Notes: generated from the sequence alone by a model not told the origin. 64,000 nucleotides of DNA from Excoecaria cochinchinensis (GCA_947683425.1 CANTUQ010000008.1:1240001-1304000); one strand, 5' to 3'. Numbered from the stretch's first letter, positions 31,491-43,432 are shown. A program made the numbers and translations.

Positions 31491-33133
31491 ATGACTCACT
31501 ACATTTGCTGTGGACAGCAAAAATTTTTGACGGGGGTAGAGCTTGTTCACTTAAGCTCAATTTTGGTTCAGGAAGTAGACACATCTTACCCCTTTATTGT
31601 TCATGAATCTATATTCTGTTTATTTATTTTGATGTTTTTATTTTTATTTTTATTTTTAATTTGATGTTTTATAAGTTATGTAATAACTTTTACCCTTAGC
31701 GTAATGAATGATAGTTGCTTTAGAATTTTCTGGTTTTGCTTAGAAATAACATTAGTTTTTTATTACCATTTAGTTTACACTAAAACTTAGTTTCCCCTGT
31801 TATTCCTCAAATATTGAACATATTGAACTTAAAATTTAGAATGTGCAATTAAGGACTTTTGCTTAGCACGAAAACAAACATGTTGTTTGATGAATTTTTA
31901 GCTAGATTAACATTCAATTTGGCTTAAATTTGTTAGTTTATACTTTTTGAGCACATAAGACCCGTTTTTAATTTCTTTAAATTAAAAAATATTTATATAA
32001 AAAAAAAAACAATGCATAAAATAGTTGAGCAAGGAATTTTAGAGCACTAGAACCTTCCTCATCACCCTTCAAAGCATACAAACAACTCAATTCAACTTAG
32101 AAAGTGATCTAGGCAATATTTTCTTGTTTAACCATATTTTGACCTATTTTCCTACCCTTTTTATACATTGATCCTTGTTAGCCAAGTTGAGCTTAATGAG
32201 ATATGCTAAAAGCGTGTCAAATTTTATTTTCTTCGATATACCTGTTCAAATTACCATATAGCCTAAAAAGCCTTTTGCCTACCTTTTATAGAGTTGCCAC
32301 TCTAGGATCGTGTAGATTAATAGGAATGGATTGATGGGTATAGTAAGACAATTTCATTTTCAAGGATTATGGCTGAAGTCAAATAATAGTGGAAATTATA
32401 TCTTGTAACTATCCAGAGTATCGTTGTATTGCTGTTAGCATATTTAAAAAAAAAAATTGAAATTACAAATAATATGCATGGCAAAATCTTAAGTGTGGGG
32501 TACTTACAAGGGAAAATAATTATGACTTCTTTTTAGAAGGGGTATAAATTGTGAAAGTGAGAGATTTTAATTAGTTTTCTCTCATAAGAGCTGTGAATTA
32601 TCAAAGGTTAAGCAAGTTAAGTTCTTTATTGATAAGTTAATGGGAGACACTTTAGAATTGTTAGTCTATTTTATCTTAGAGTGGCTATTTTATTGTTGAT
32701 CTTTTATCCATTCTTTGATAACTAATACCTTAACCCCATTACAACCTTTGAAAGACCTAAGTGATTCTAAGTTTTGTTTTTAAGTTGTTCAGCGGAGATG
32801 ACTTTCGGGTTCCGGTGCTAAAGGAGAGGCCTATGGTGTTTCTAGAGTTTCAAGTGCGAAACTATTTGTACACTTGAGTGTACATTCATTCTGAGCTTGG
32901 TTATGAGTTGCATTGGTGTTTTGATTGTTAAATACTTAAAATGTTTTGGTCTTGCACACACACAAAGAAACTAACTTATTTTGCCTTGTTTGAATTTATT
33001 GTGGTTGAAATTTTGTTAAGTGCTCTTGTTAAATTGCTAAGCATAATTCTGAATTGCATGATTCTTTATTTCAGTTTGATTATTTTGAGGAGTTGGATTG
33101 TTCTAATTTGCTCGGGGCAAGCAAAGTCTAAGT
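31491..33133 (+). other. 3' non-coding region of the Athila-like element
   Basis: No protein signal. AAGTGTGGGG at 32491-32500 resembles the polypurine tract of Athila elements. The sequence ends GGGGCAAGCAAAGTCTAAG, like the stretch that normally stands just before the polypurine tract and 3' LTR, but here it stops at the TCTAAA flank. Confidence 0.5.
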
Positions 33134-34110
33134 CTAAAGATTGTCGTCGATGTGGCTTATCATTAAAGCCACTGAGTCGTTCTGTGAACTTATGTTGATT
33201 GAGTTGATGAAGAGCCATCCGATGCTGCCTTCTTGTTCAAAAGGCCTGAATGCCTCTTAAAAGGACTTTGTGCTTGCAAGGAGACTTTGAAAATTTATGC
33301 TTACTAAGAAGTTTAGATGCTCACCAAGAGACTTAGATGTTCACTGAGAGACTTAGACTTTGAGCGTTCTGATTGCCTCCGGCATGGTGTGCATGAATAG
33401 GCTTACTCTTTTAGATGTTCTCTTTGGCGCGGATCCGCGATATTCCTTTTCCGTGAGGACTTCATCTTTGTCTGATTGTTCAGCGTGGATAAGTGCCGAT
33501 ATTGAGTTGAAGTTGTCCTTTTGCCCACTTTTACGTGTGAGGTTTATTTAGACATTTCCTGCAAAGTTATATGCACAAGAACATATATAAGAGATTATGT
33601 GTGCATGTGTGAAATATATACGCAAGACTATATACAAGAAACATATGCAAAGGATTATGTGCTAATAGCTTTTTGTGCAAATTATACGCATGTGATGTTT
33701 GCATGACGTTATGCATGCGAAACATGTGCAAAGACCTATATGCGTCTTATGTGTGCAGAAACTATGTACACCAAATGTATGCCTTATACGCATGACATAT
33801 ATGCATGGAATATGAGCACTGGATGAGTGCAAAAATTGCATATGCGAGATATATGAAAGGGATCATGCGTGTGAATACATGTGGGGCACCATGTATGCAT
33901 GGAATAATGTATGCAAAGAAATATGCAAAAGATTGTACTTATGCGATGCACGTGAGATGTAAAGAGTTATGCAAATATGTAAAAGATTGTACATGCATGA
34001 TGCACGTGAGATGTTGCATGTAATTGTGCAAAAGATCATACATGCATGATGCATGTGAGATTTTGTATGCAAATGTTTGCAAAGGATGTATGCATGCAAA
34101 AATAGATAGG
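33134..34110 (-). repeat. Tat 3' region: degenerate repeats including a TGCATG-rich array
   Basis: The first part (33134-33200) continues the 51-bp minisatellite in degenerate form (CACTGAGTCGTTCTGTGAAC). At about 33260-33360 short GAGACTTAGATG units occur. 33560-34110 is a degenerate array of about 25-50 bp units built around TATGCATG, GCAAA and CACGTGAGATGT. Open frames across it are repeat translations. It belongs to the 3' non-coding part of the minus-strand Tat element. Confidence 0.55.
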
Positions 34111-35680
34111 CCATATCCTAGGTGGTTAAGGAATTCATTGAGGGTACGACTCGACTGCCCATACTGTCTGATGCCCTCAATGATTTAGAAGTGTTATCTT
34201 GGCTTAGGAGTTCTGACCCATAAACTTTTCAAATAGAACAGTCTTGTGTACATCTTTGCCCTCTAGTCAACGAGCATGCGCCTTGTGCTATGAGCTGTAC
34301 AGTATTTTGCTCCAAGTACTCTGACTCGTGTCCCGCATTATGCACTATTTGCCTGAAATGAGGTTATTCATACCGCCTTATCGCTTCAGGTATTAGAAGT
34401 CATTTAATGAAGGTAGTGCATTACTTGTGAATTTTCACACTAGTTTTTTTTTTTTTTTTTTTTTTTTTTGCGGGAAATGCATTCCTTTGGGAATTTTCAC
34501 ATAACCCTATGCCTAATTTTTGCTTAGAATTGACCCAACCCACTCCAACGGCTTTTATTCATTTTATTTTTTTGTAGGACAGATTGCCTGTTTTCAGGTT
34601 TTCACCTTGCCTCTGGCCTAACTTTTGCCAGAAAGCTAGTTACGGTTTTCATCTCTAACGGTATCCTTTTTTTTTTGCTTTTTTTTTGGAAGAGTAGGAT
34701 TTGTCACACTAAATGTCATTATCACTGCCTTGAGACTTGCTCTAACACATGTCCCTAAACATGCCACATGTTTCTCTTGACCATTCAATTGCATGTTTAT
34801 GCCTAAGTTATGCATACGTTCCTATTTATATGTACCATATAGCAACAACAAAAATCATAACTAGACATGTAATGTAAAAACACAAGTTTTATTCAATCTT
34901 AGGGAGTAACACTTTGGGCGTATTCGACTCTTATTATCAATCAACTTTCTCGGATTTTTTTGATTGAATATTTTCTTTCAGCCCCTAATATTTGCCTAGT
35001 GGGCCTTTTCTATGTCTTCACCCTAGCGGGATGCCCAATTTTAGCATAGTTGCCTATTTTCGATTTTCGACCCGTGGGGCTCTCTCTTTTGTTTTTGTTG
35101 CCTTTTCCATGGAATCTTCTTTAGTCTATCGACATTGCTTGAATCCTTCATCATTGTTTTAGCCGGGATGATTGCCTCCTCTGACAATGGCTTTTCAGCA
35201 TAAAAGGCTTAATCTTGACCTTTGTACAAACTAGCTGAGTCAATGAGCTCTCCTTTTAGAGCTTGACTGTGAAAGCTCACATTTTGCTTTTTTCAATTTT
35301 GGCCACTCAATTTCTGAGGTAGCTTTCAATGGTTGAGATTGGGTTCCAGGTTAGTCTCAGATGGTTTAGGCCAGAGCTGTGGGTTTTTTCCTTCTTTTCC
35401 TCTTTTCTTTTTTTTTTTCGCGAAGGCCTAAAGCTTCGTTCGCCTTGAATTTGATAATCCAACTTTTGAGGCAACCCTTTATTGATTGAAACTTGGCTTC
35501 GTTTGGCTATATTGTATGTGTCCTAGATGTTGAGGAAGTAAGGAATGGCTTTTGAATTTTTTTTCGTCATCATGTTCTCAAATTAAAGTAGCGTTATCCT
35601 AGCAATGCCCTTGTAAATTTTCAGCATGTCGTTCCAGGTTCAGGTAAAGGCCTTTTTTCTTTTTTTTCATCTCTCAAATA
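34111..35680 (-). other. Post-pol region of the minus-strand Tat element
   Basis: Read on the minus strand, 35050-34860 matches 45900-46110 of the plus-strand Tat element (GGGCTGAAAGAAAATATTCA, GATTGATAA), and 34560-34430 matches about 46770-46890 (GTGGGTTGGGT, GTGTGAAAATTCACAAG). It lies directly after pol in that element. T-runs occur at 34443-34468 and near 34680. No intact ORF. Confidence 0.55.
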
Positions 35681-35869
35681 TTATCTCACTTCAGGAGTTA
35701 GGTTAGATGCAACCAATATGTTTTTTCCTTGAGATTGAATTAAAAAAATATTTATTGAACCAATGCCTTGATCACGATTATTACCATGCATGATGCGATA
35801 AGATATGACAATGCATACATAAGAAAAGCCTATACTATTAATATAGTTAGAGAAACAAGTGCATAACAT
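35681..35869 (-). pseudogene. Tat pol remnant before the lost reverse transcriptase
   Basis: The minus frame ends KNILVASNLTPEVR, the counterpart of KKILIASDITPEER at about 42700 in the plus-strand Tat element, just before its reverse transcriptase. The sequence after it does not continue into reverse transcriptase. The whole RT, RNase H and integrase block is therefore missing from this element. Confidence 0.5.
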
Positions 35870-35929
35870 AGTTCAAAAACACACTTCATATCATAAAAAG
35901 AATGGCATTATAACAACTCTAATTCTTCT

Positions 35930-37218
35930 TTTCATCCTTTGTGCTTGGCATAATTTATTGAATGCGGTCTTTTAGAGGATGACAGAAGTCTGTTCTATGC
36001 CCCGTGTACTGATGATATGCACAATACCAATATGTTCTGTGTCTAGACTACACTTGACTTGGGGCAAGCCCCGCTGATAATGGTTGTAACTTCCCTTCTT
36101 TGATGAGACGGATGAAGTGCCAAGACAATGGCTTTCTTGAGATGGTGACGTGGTGCCGAGTTGATCCTGTGGCTAAGACTTCTGTTGTCCCAGCATTGCC
36201 CCCGTTACTACTGCTGCTTCCTTCGTTCTTGCTAAAGGCCAGGTTTGCAGATTTAGCCATTTTCTCTAGATGCTCGACCTCAGCTTCGATGGCTATATCT
36301 TTAAGCGACTTCCAATCTTTAAGTCCCTTCATCTTTAGCTCTTCCCTCAAATACGAGCTAGCATTCCTGATAAATAACTTGATCTGATCTGGGGTATTAG
36401 ATTTTCTCTTCATTTCCATAACCCGATTCCTCCACCTAGTAAGGTACTCATGAAAAGATTCTCTCGACTTCTGTTGAAGCAGCTCTAGGTCTTTCAGGGT
36501 GACCTCCATCCTCATGCTGCAATCATATTGCTTAAGGAATTCCTCCATTAACAGCTCCTAATCCTCTTTGGACCTCATATTTAGTCCATGTTACCAATCG
36601 ACTGTAGGCCCTGTTAAGCTCAAGTATAAATATTCTATCTTCTACTTTCTGTCCCTTCATCACTAACGAGTACTGTTTCATATGTGCTATTGGGACTGAG
36701 GTACCATCAAACTTAGGAATGTCAGGCATCTTGAAGTTCTAGGGGATTAGATCTTCACCATCCAGCTCTTTGTCCTCAGGACTCATGCCTCTTCCCACTG
36801 CCAATAAGCGGGTCATAGCTTCGAACCTCTCCTCCATTTTTTTCGAGATGATCTCCTCTATCTTAGGGGCCTTGCCTATTATCATGACTGGTTCCTCTTG
36901 CTCTTTCTCCCATAAGTCATCTTTGGGTGTATGAGCTCCTATTCGCTCTACTGGCGCTGCCACTCTGGGCTCAATTACCTATGGATATACTACTAAAGGG
37001 CCTTCTTTAATTGGTTCTTGTTCATCTTGCTCCCCAACAGGAGAAGTAGATGGTTGTCCATCCAGAGGTGCCAGAGTAGCAGTAAGGTTCGCCATCATTT
37101 TCATCATTCGAGCTTTAAACTCTTCCATCCTTTTACCCACTTCTTCAGCAATCAGCGCACGGGTTGCATCAGATTCTCTTGGTAAATTGGGCATTTCTAA
37201 AAATTTTTTTAAATGCAC
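35930..37218 (-). pseudogene. Tat-lineage Gag with CHHC-type knuckle
   Basis: It starts at 37218 with an acidic N-terminus (MHLKKFLEMPNLPRE, PSTSPVGEQDEQEP). Stops at about 36979 and 36739 fall in the same frame. The Gag core spans 36729-36048 with a frameshift near 36550: MPDIPKFDGTSVPIAHMKQY, EFLKQYDCSMRMEVTLKDL, SRESFHEYLTRWRNRV, KSNTPDQIKLFIRNASSYL. A knuckle-like YCAYHQYTGHRTDFCHPLK follows near 36010-35950. This is the usual Gag of Tat/Ogre elements. It is inactive because of the breaks. Confidence 0.8.
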
Positions 37219-38155
37219 TTAATAATGAGTCAAAAAACCCTCTAATAAGGTAGCCATCGGAACCCCTAAACCGACTAGGAAAATTGTCTACGATGGCCAA
37301 AAAATTAAGTAGTTAGAACGATGTATGAATGACATGCTATGTATAATCGTGCTATACAACAAACAGTCTACAATGGATGAAAAAATCAAAGAGGTTAAGA
37401 TGATGTATGCAATGTATGGGAAAAATTCATGCACAAGATGATATGTACATGTGAAAATTATATGCACAAAATAGGATGTACACACATGAAGGAATTTTTA
37501 TTTTTATTTTTTATGTTTTTGAATAACACGTAACGCATGAATATGCAATGCAACATCCATAACCACATGCATGTGGTGCACGATGAAAAACCGGCAACAT
37601 AACGTCTCTCATCTAAAGGACATAAATATGGGTTTTGGCCATTACTTATCTGGGTACTTCAATCAAATTAAGATAAACCCAACGAGGCACGAAAGCCTTT
37701 GATAAATGACCATTTAATTTAATTGATTTTGTTCAATACATAGTGGCCCATATAACAAGCATAGTATTAAGGTACATGTCACCTGATGGAAGTTTTTATT
37801 ACTTTTATATGAGTTTTAGTCAATGGTGATGATATTTTAGGGCTACCCAAGCATGGTTCCTGCCAACGGGTCTAGCTCATCATGAGTATAATGACTAATC
37901 GGATCTCCATTTGATATACAAAAGGTACGAGATTTGGGCTGGTGATTATCCTTAACACTTTCCCACATTGAGTGAACATAGGATCGTGTTTCGAGATCGC
38001 CCTGGGGTAAAATAAAGGACCATCTAGCATAAATCTAAGGCTCTAGCATGGATGCAATGCAAAATTTTTCGAAAAGAGATTGAGTTTTAATTCATAAAAA
38101 TTCAATTATATTATTAACCAAGACAGTTTCAAAGTCCCCAGCGGAGTCACCATTA
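37219..38155 (-). other. 5' untranslated leader and primer-binding site of the minus-strand Tat element
   Basis: The primer-binding site TGGTGACTCCGCTGGGGA is at 38152-38135 on the minus strand, three bases inside the 5' LTR. It resembles the tRNA-Arg-type site of Tat/Ogre elements. The rest, down to the Gag start at 37218, is non-coding. Repeated GTATG and CATGCA motifs are visible at 37290-37590. Confidence 0.75.
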
Positions 38156-40245
38156 TGATGCGCGCTGAACCCACTTTAGTCTCGGAGGCCAGATTTTAGG
38201 GCACGAGTGTGTTCGCGTCTTTTGATCTTGGGCAACATGAGATATTTTACAATCCTTACGCAATAAAACATTGAAAAACTTTATCTAATCTCATGAACCC
38301 TTTAGGCACCTTTAAGATATTTTGAAGTCGCCACCCAATTTACAAGAAATTTGAAAAGTTTGTCTAACATCGGGGTCTAAACCAGAAAGTAGTTCGGAAC
38401 TTTACTCTTATTAATGTCTTGGTTAATTATAAATGAATTTTTTAATTATTAAATTTTTATCTCTCATCTCAAACGATCATGCATTTTAGATAAAACGCAA
38501 ATTCAATCAACGAGAAAAGCGGTAAAAAAATGATAAAATAAGTAAAATACAAAATAAATTATGAAATGAAATTGGGACAAAATACAATTTTTCAAATTAA
38601 AATAAATAAAAATAAATAAATTGGGACAAAAATATAATCCTCCAAAATAACAAATTAAATAAACAAAATCAACTAACTAAATAACAATAATAAATCGGGA
38701 TATTTATTTAAAATATAAATATTGTTTCCTTCATGTTCACTTAAAAAATTGAAGAGTAATTTTTTTTATTGGTTAAAATTAGGATATCGGTCTCATTTTA
38801 TTAGAAAAAATCTAAATTTATTAATAAAATTTTTTTATGTGATTTTCTTTTTAATGTGCATGAAATAAAATAAATTTATTACAAATTACAGGAAAAATTA
38901 AATAAAAAGAAAAATAAAATTATAAGCAACAAAAAAATAAATAAAGCCAAAAGAAGCCTACTCGATTTCTCCATTTGCTCGTAAAAATGTTCAAACAAAG
39001 AAAAATAAGGATTATAGATAAAGTAAAACAAAATAAAAAAATTAATGTTAGCAAATAAATTCAAAAAATCAAATAAATGATATAACATAATAAAAATAAA
39101 TATTATTACATAAAAAATAAAAATAAATAAATATTTGCAAAATAATATTAAAATCATATAAAAAATGTATATCACGCGAATATGAATTGAAAAACATAAA
39201 AAATGGATAAAAAAATAAAGAAAAGGGGAGAAAAGAGCATTAAAGGACAAACAAGGGATGAGGTGCGGCCAGCCCGCCCCTCACCTCCTTCCCGCCTCTT
39301 AAGGGGAGAAAGGAGACAGGAGCCATTTCTTCAATTTTTCTTCCAAAATGAAGTAAAACTTATAGTTTTATATATTTTTACATGATTTTATGTCATAATA
39401 ATATGAAAATAACTAAATTAACTTAAATTATAAGCAAAAAAAAACATATTAATAGATTAATCACATAAATATCAAGTTTTAATAACACATAACAATGGTG
39501 AAAAAATAAAGAGAAAATAATAAAAATTGCAATTGAATCCAGAAATTTATCCTCAAAATTATCAATCTGAAAAGCTAAGATCGTGAATTGTTTCCTTGTT
39601 AAGACTCACAAAAATCAAAGAGAAAAATAAGAAAATTTTGAGTTTCCTCTATCTAAAAATTCTCCATCCCTTCTTTGTCTAAAAACTCTATCTGTATTTC
39701 TCTCCTAAAAATAGATTTTTCCAAGATAATAAATTCAATTAATTCAAATTTTTAATTTTGGAATAGAAAAAACGGATTTAACTCTTAAAATTTCAGAAAA
39801 TCAGCATTAGAATTAAATTTCATGATTTTCGGGGATCAAAAACGCCAAAAGAGGAAGAAAACGACGAGGGGCAAGAAGGCCACCCCTCGCAGGGCACCCC
39901 TTATAGGCTGCCACTCAAGGGCAACCCGTCGCATGGCGCCCCTTGAGGGCCACCCCTCGAGGGCGAGGGGCGTCCCTCGAGGGCCGCCCCTTGAGGGCCC
40001 CCCCTAGCAGGGCGCCCCTTGAAGGCCACCTCTAGAAGGGCAGGCAGGGCGCCCTTGCTCGAGGGGGCGAGCAGGGCGCCCCTTAATTTGTTTTTTTAAG
40101 CAACTTGACAAGGGCGCCCCTTAATTTTTTTTTTAAGCAACTTGACAAGAAAAACATCACTTTCAACCTTCTTAACTGTAACTGAGAAATTAATTTCATC
40201 ACTGGGTAACCCTCGTCTGGGTTGCGTGGGGACCCGGTGTCTACA
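38156..40245 (-). repeat. 5' LTR of the minus-strand Tat element
   Basis: About 2.09 kb, in its own direction from 40245 (TGTAGACACCGGGTCC) to 38156 (GCATCA). It is the longer partner of 20994-22815. A GC-rich minisatellite (GCCCCTTGAGGGCC, CCCCTCGAGGG) is expanded here at about 39870-40090. A short segment near 40080-40150 (GGGCGCCCCTTAATTT, AAGCAACTTGACAAG) is also duplicated. Confidence 0.85.
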
Positions 40246-41620
40246 TATATGGAATTTTGTTTTTCAAAGCATAAATTTCAAACCAGTTAAAGAATAAAAC
40301 ATGGGCTTTATTTTGTATGATAAAGTCATAAACCTATTTTTGTGTTTCTTTCTTTTTATTCAGAAAATTTTTGAAAAAGCATGTTATTTTTCTGAATTTT
40401 TTAATGCATAAAAATCTTCATGCAAAAATTTTTTCTCAACTTCAAATTCGTTTTCAAGAACATTTAATTCATTTATAACATTTTCAGTTATTGTAAAAAA
40501 AGATGGTGAAGTTAGTGATGAATTATTTCGTTCTTCTTCACCCACTGGTGGTCTTGTATAGACCTGATGGGATACATTTGAAGAATAATTTACATTTTGA
40601 AAATAAACACTTGGAATGCTTGAATAAGAAAATATTGGGTTTTGAAAACTCTACGTCCTATCAAGAAGCTGAATTATCGAGGGAAGCCTTGAGGCTCTGC
40701 CTAAGTCTACAGTACTCGTGAAAGAACCAGCATCTGAATACTGATGACTGGAAGCTCTGCTAAAACTTAGTTTTACCTTTCCGTTATCGTACTGGGTAAT
40801 TTCCCTTAGATGTATATGCGGTTTTGCCTGATCAACAGATTTTGGTTTTGAAATTCCTTCCAAAATCAATTCTTCGGGAAGACTAATATCTTTCCAAAGA
40901 ATAGATTTTGGAATAGCTGTATTAGATCAGAACATATTTGTTTGTAAAAAGAGAGTTTCACCATTTTTAAAATCAATATTTTTAGTTGCAGTAAAAGCTG
41001 AAACCACTGCTTTATAATGCACTCTAAAAATGATTGTTACTAGAATTGATCCTTCTAGCATTTTTTAATTGTGGGTTTTAATTTTTAAAACCAATGATTT
41101 TAAAATGTTCGTGTCTTTTAAAGAAAGTGAAATATCTGGATAGCATTCAAAAAAGATTGGCCATTGGCAAAGACTCGATTCTACAAAAGCAATAACGAAA
41201 TCTTGGAAATTTAACCATCTAGCATCCCTCAAAATGCAAAGTATTGAAGTGTTTAAGCCTTCTTTGGTTAAAGGTTTGATTCCTACCTAGACAATTCCTA
41301 TATGTATATAATTATATTTTCTGTCTCGGTGTTTTTGTAAAGTTTTTTGTGAAAGAAGTTGGATGATTTCAAAGGGTTTTGACATTTGAATATCTCTTTC
41401 TTCCGTTTTAATGACATAGTCAGTTTTAAAAGATTCTGTAATATACCAATTTCATAAACTTAATCTTTTTTAATTTTTGGAATTTCCTAGCTGTTTAAAG
41501 ATTTTTGAAAATCCTCAATAGTGATTTCTTTACTATTGACTTGACGTTTTAAACTTAATTATGTGGAATCTGAAGTAAGAGAGCTTGAAAAAGAAGTGGT
41601 TCTATAAAACAAATTATTCA
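40246..41620 (-). pseudogene. Pararetrovirus movement protein and coat-protein N-terminus (copy C, 5' part)
   Basis: This continues copy C beyond the Tat insertion. On the minus strand the movement protein begins at 41620, where the start codon has become CTG, and runs to about 40690 with many stops. The C-terminal piece 40869-40651 is open and ends in SASHQYSD-like sequence followed by the coat-protein start. Homology to 13050-14420 of copy B is continuous but less close than that of copy A. It ends at 40246 at the LTR. Confidence 0.75.
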
Positions 41621-41834
41621 GAATTTTAGAAAATTAATGGTTTTTGGAAAAATATATTTTCTTACCTAGATAAACTTGCCCTGGAACTTTATTGCCCTTA
41701 ATGCCTACCAATGGCTCAAACGGGACTTACTACCTCGCAACTATCATTACCCAAATAATATCTTAATTTTTTGAAAACAATTAAATTTACTAAATTATAT
41801 ATAATTAATCTTATACAAACACTACCCCCAATGG

Positions 41835-41842
<8 letters not shown>
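41621..41842 (-). promoter_or_regulatory. Viral leader and broken primer-binding site (copy C, right end of the array)
   Basis: Leader homologous to 14421-14632. It ends at 41833-41842 with GGCTCTGATA, the inner part of the primer-binding-site complement. The remaining bases are replaced by (TA)n. This is the mirror image of the left end of the array at 4789. Confidence 0.75.
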
Positions 41843-41928
<86 letters not shown>

Positions 41929-41951
41929 CATACATACATACATACATACAT
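41839..41951. repeat. (TA)n and (TACA)n microsatellite
   Basis: About 43 TA units (41840-41925), then about seven TACA units. It lies exactly between the end of viral copy C and the truncated Tat element. Long frames across it on both strands are not genes. Confidence 0.95.
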
Positions 41952-42460
41952 ACACTTTAAGAAGCCATTCAATGGCTTCATATATCAGTAATTGAAGAAG
42001 AAAGGGGTTCAACCGATAACCCTCAAGTAGTGAATATGATGAAGAAGATGCACTTTCTCCCAAAGGCTGGTTTAGGCAAGAACTTGCAAGAGCTATAGTC
42101 AGCTGTCACTACAAAGGGTCAAAAGGATCGGAAGGGTTTGGGGTATAAAGGTGAGAATGGCAAGAGTAAGAAGATGTTAGATAAAATCCCTCACATTATA
42201 GAGAATTTTGTACCCGCATCCTCATCTGTGCTTACACTGGAAAAGCCGAGCCTTAGTGGGTAGATGGAAAGATTATACCAAGGTTTAAAATCTTCAATGA
42301 CATCTTCAATTGGGACATTGGAGCCACTAGGTTGAAAGGGAAAGAGAAAATGGGGGTTGATGCACCAGAGGTAGATTTGAAGATCCAAGACTTGAGGATT
42401 TCATCAGAGCTAATTGAAAAACCTTCATAAAGCCAAGAAGCTAATGACCAATCAGCTGCG
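41952..42460 (+). pseudogene. Tat pol, G-patch-like segment
   Basis: Near 42031-42110 the plus strand encodes MMKKMHFLPKAGLGKNLQEL, which resembles the G-patch between protease and reverse transcriptase in Tat/Ogre elements. GLGYKGENGKSKKMLDKIP follows. Stops interrupt it. G-patches bind nucleic acid or helicases. Their role in these elements is not known to me. Confidence 0.55.
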
Positions 42461-42466
42461 ATATCT

Positions 42467-43432
42467 ATGTCGGCAGAGAGTGAAGATAGTATTTATTTAG
42501 ATCTTCTTTTTATTCCAAAACTTTTTAATAATGACAATGTTTATGACTCTAATTATATCAATAAGATGAATAACTGTGCTTACTTGTGTGATGTTTTTGA
42601 TGATTTCATTTCGCATGATTATAAATATGATGCATTCATTTTTGACATTAATTTAGCAAGTATAACTGCATTTAATCTCAGAACTTTGCAGAACCCAAAG
42701 AAAATTTTGATAGCGTCAGACATAACTCCTGAAGAGAGGTTAAAATTTGAGAGAATCTTAAAAAAATATGAAAAACTCTTTGCCTGGACCTACGAGAACA
42801 TGCTGGGAATTGACCGAGACATTACAAAACATTCCATTCCAACTTACCCAGAGTGTTAACCAATCAAGCAAAAGCTCAGAAGCCTTAGGACAAAATAGGC
42901 ATAAAAGGTGAACGAAGAGGTCCATAAATAGATTGAGGCTAAATTCCTAATAGAGGTTTGATACTCGACATGGTTGGCTAATGTGGTTCCTGTAGCTAAA
43001 AATGATAAAAGAGTTCAGGTATGTGTGGACTACAGGGATCGGAATAAAGCTTGTCCGAAAGATGGTTTTCCTCTACCTTATATTTATGTGCTAGTAGATA
43101 GTGCGGCTGCTTGCATGATGTACAGTTTTGTGGACGGGTATGTAGGGCACAACAAAATCCTCAACAAGATCGTAGATCGAATTAAGATAGCTTTCATCAC
43201 TGAGTGGAGTACATTTGCCTACAAAGTCATGCCTTTTGGGTTAAAGAACACAGGAGCAATATATCAAAGAATGGCCACTAATATTCTCAATGGCTTGATC
43301 CACAAAGAGGTAAAAGTGTATGTCGATGACATGATGATCAAGTCGACTACCAGAGAAGGTCACTTCGAGGCTTTGGAAAAGTTCATTCAAAGGATCAATA
43401 AGTACAATCTACACCTCAATCCCAAGAAATGA
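42467..43432 (+). pseudogene. Tat reverse transcriptase
   Basis: A piece at 42467-42859 ends KNPKKILIASDITPEER-like, LFAWTYENMLGID and KHSIPTYPEC. After several stops the frame resumes at 42974: VPVAKNDKRVQVCVDYRDRN, DGFPLPYIYVLVDSAA, FGLKNTGAIYQRM and the catalytic YVDD at 43319-43330, then LHLNPKK. This is the standard Tat/Ogre order. At least five stops lie between the pieces. Confidence 0.85.

Larger units (their letters stand above)
23944..33133 (+). mobile_element. Athila-like Ty3-gypsy element, plus strand, lacking pol core and 3' LTR
   Basis: It is nested in the Tat minisatellite. It has a 5' LTR (23944-25496), an Athila-type primer-binding site (25503-25520), gag, protease fused to the integrase tail, a spliced env-like ORF and a long 3' non-coding part. 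No second copy of the LTR was found. TCTAAA occurs on both sides (23938-23943 and 33133-33138), and the minisatellite resumes in phase on the right, so both ends look like real insertion ends. Reverse transcriptase, RNase H and the integrase core are missing, so it could only move with help from another element. Confidence 0.8.
20994..40245 (-). mobile_element. Tat-lineage Ty3-gypsy element, minus strand, carrying a nested Athila element
   Basis: Long LTRs (38156-40245 and 20994-22815), a primer-binding site of the TGGTGACTCCGCTGGGGA type, a gag gene and tandem repeats before the 3' LTR place it near the Tat/Ogre group. It interrupts viral copy C. The flanking pentamers GATAT (20989-20993) and TATAT (40246-40250) look like a target duplication with one mutation. 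The pol core is absent. Without the nested Athila (23944-33133) it is about 10 kb. Many differences between the two LTRs indicate an old insertion. Confidence 0.85.

Noticed and set aside
33805..34114. Cys/Tyr/His-rich small frames that look like zinc-binding proteins
   Set aside because: They arise from the TGCATG-rich repeat. The cysteines come from repeated TGC and TGT.
4789..41842. An intact, potentially replication-competent endogenous virus
   Set aside because: Each copy has premature stops, frameshifts or deletions in movement, coat or enzyme genes, and the Tat insertion splits copy C.
41716..42063. Frames of 115 and 74 codons across the microsatellite
   Set aside because: They consist mostly of Tyr-Ile runs from (TA)n.
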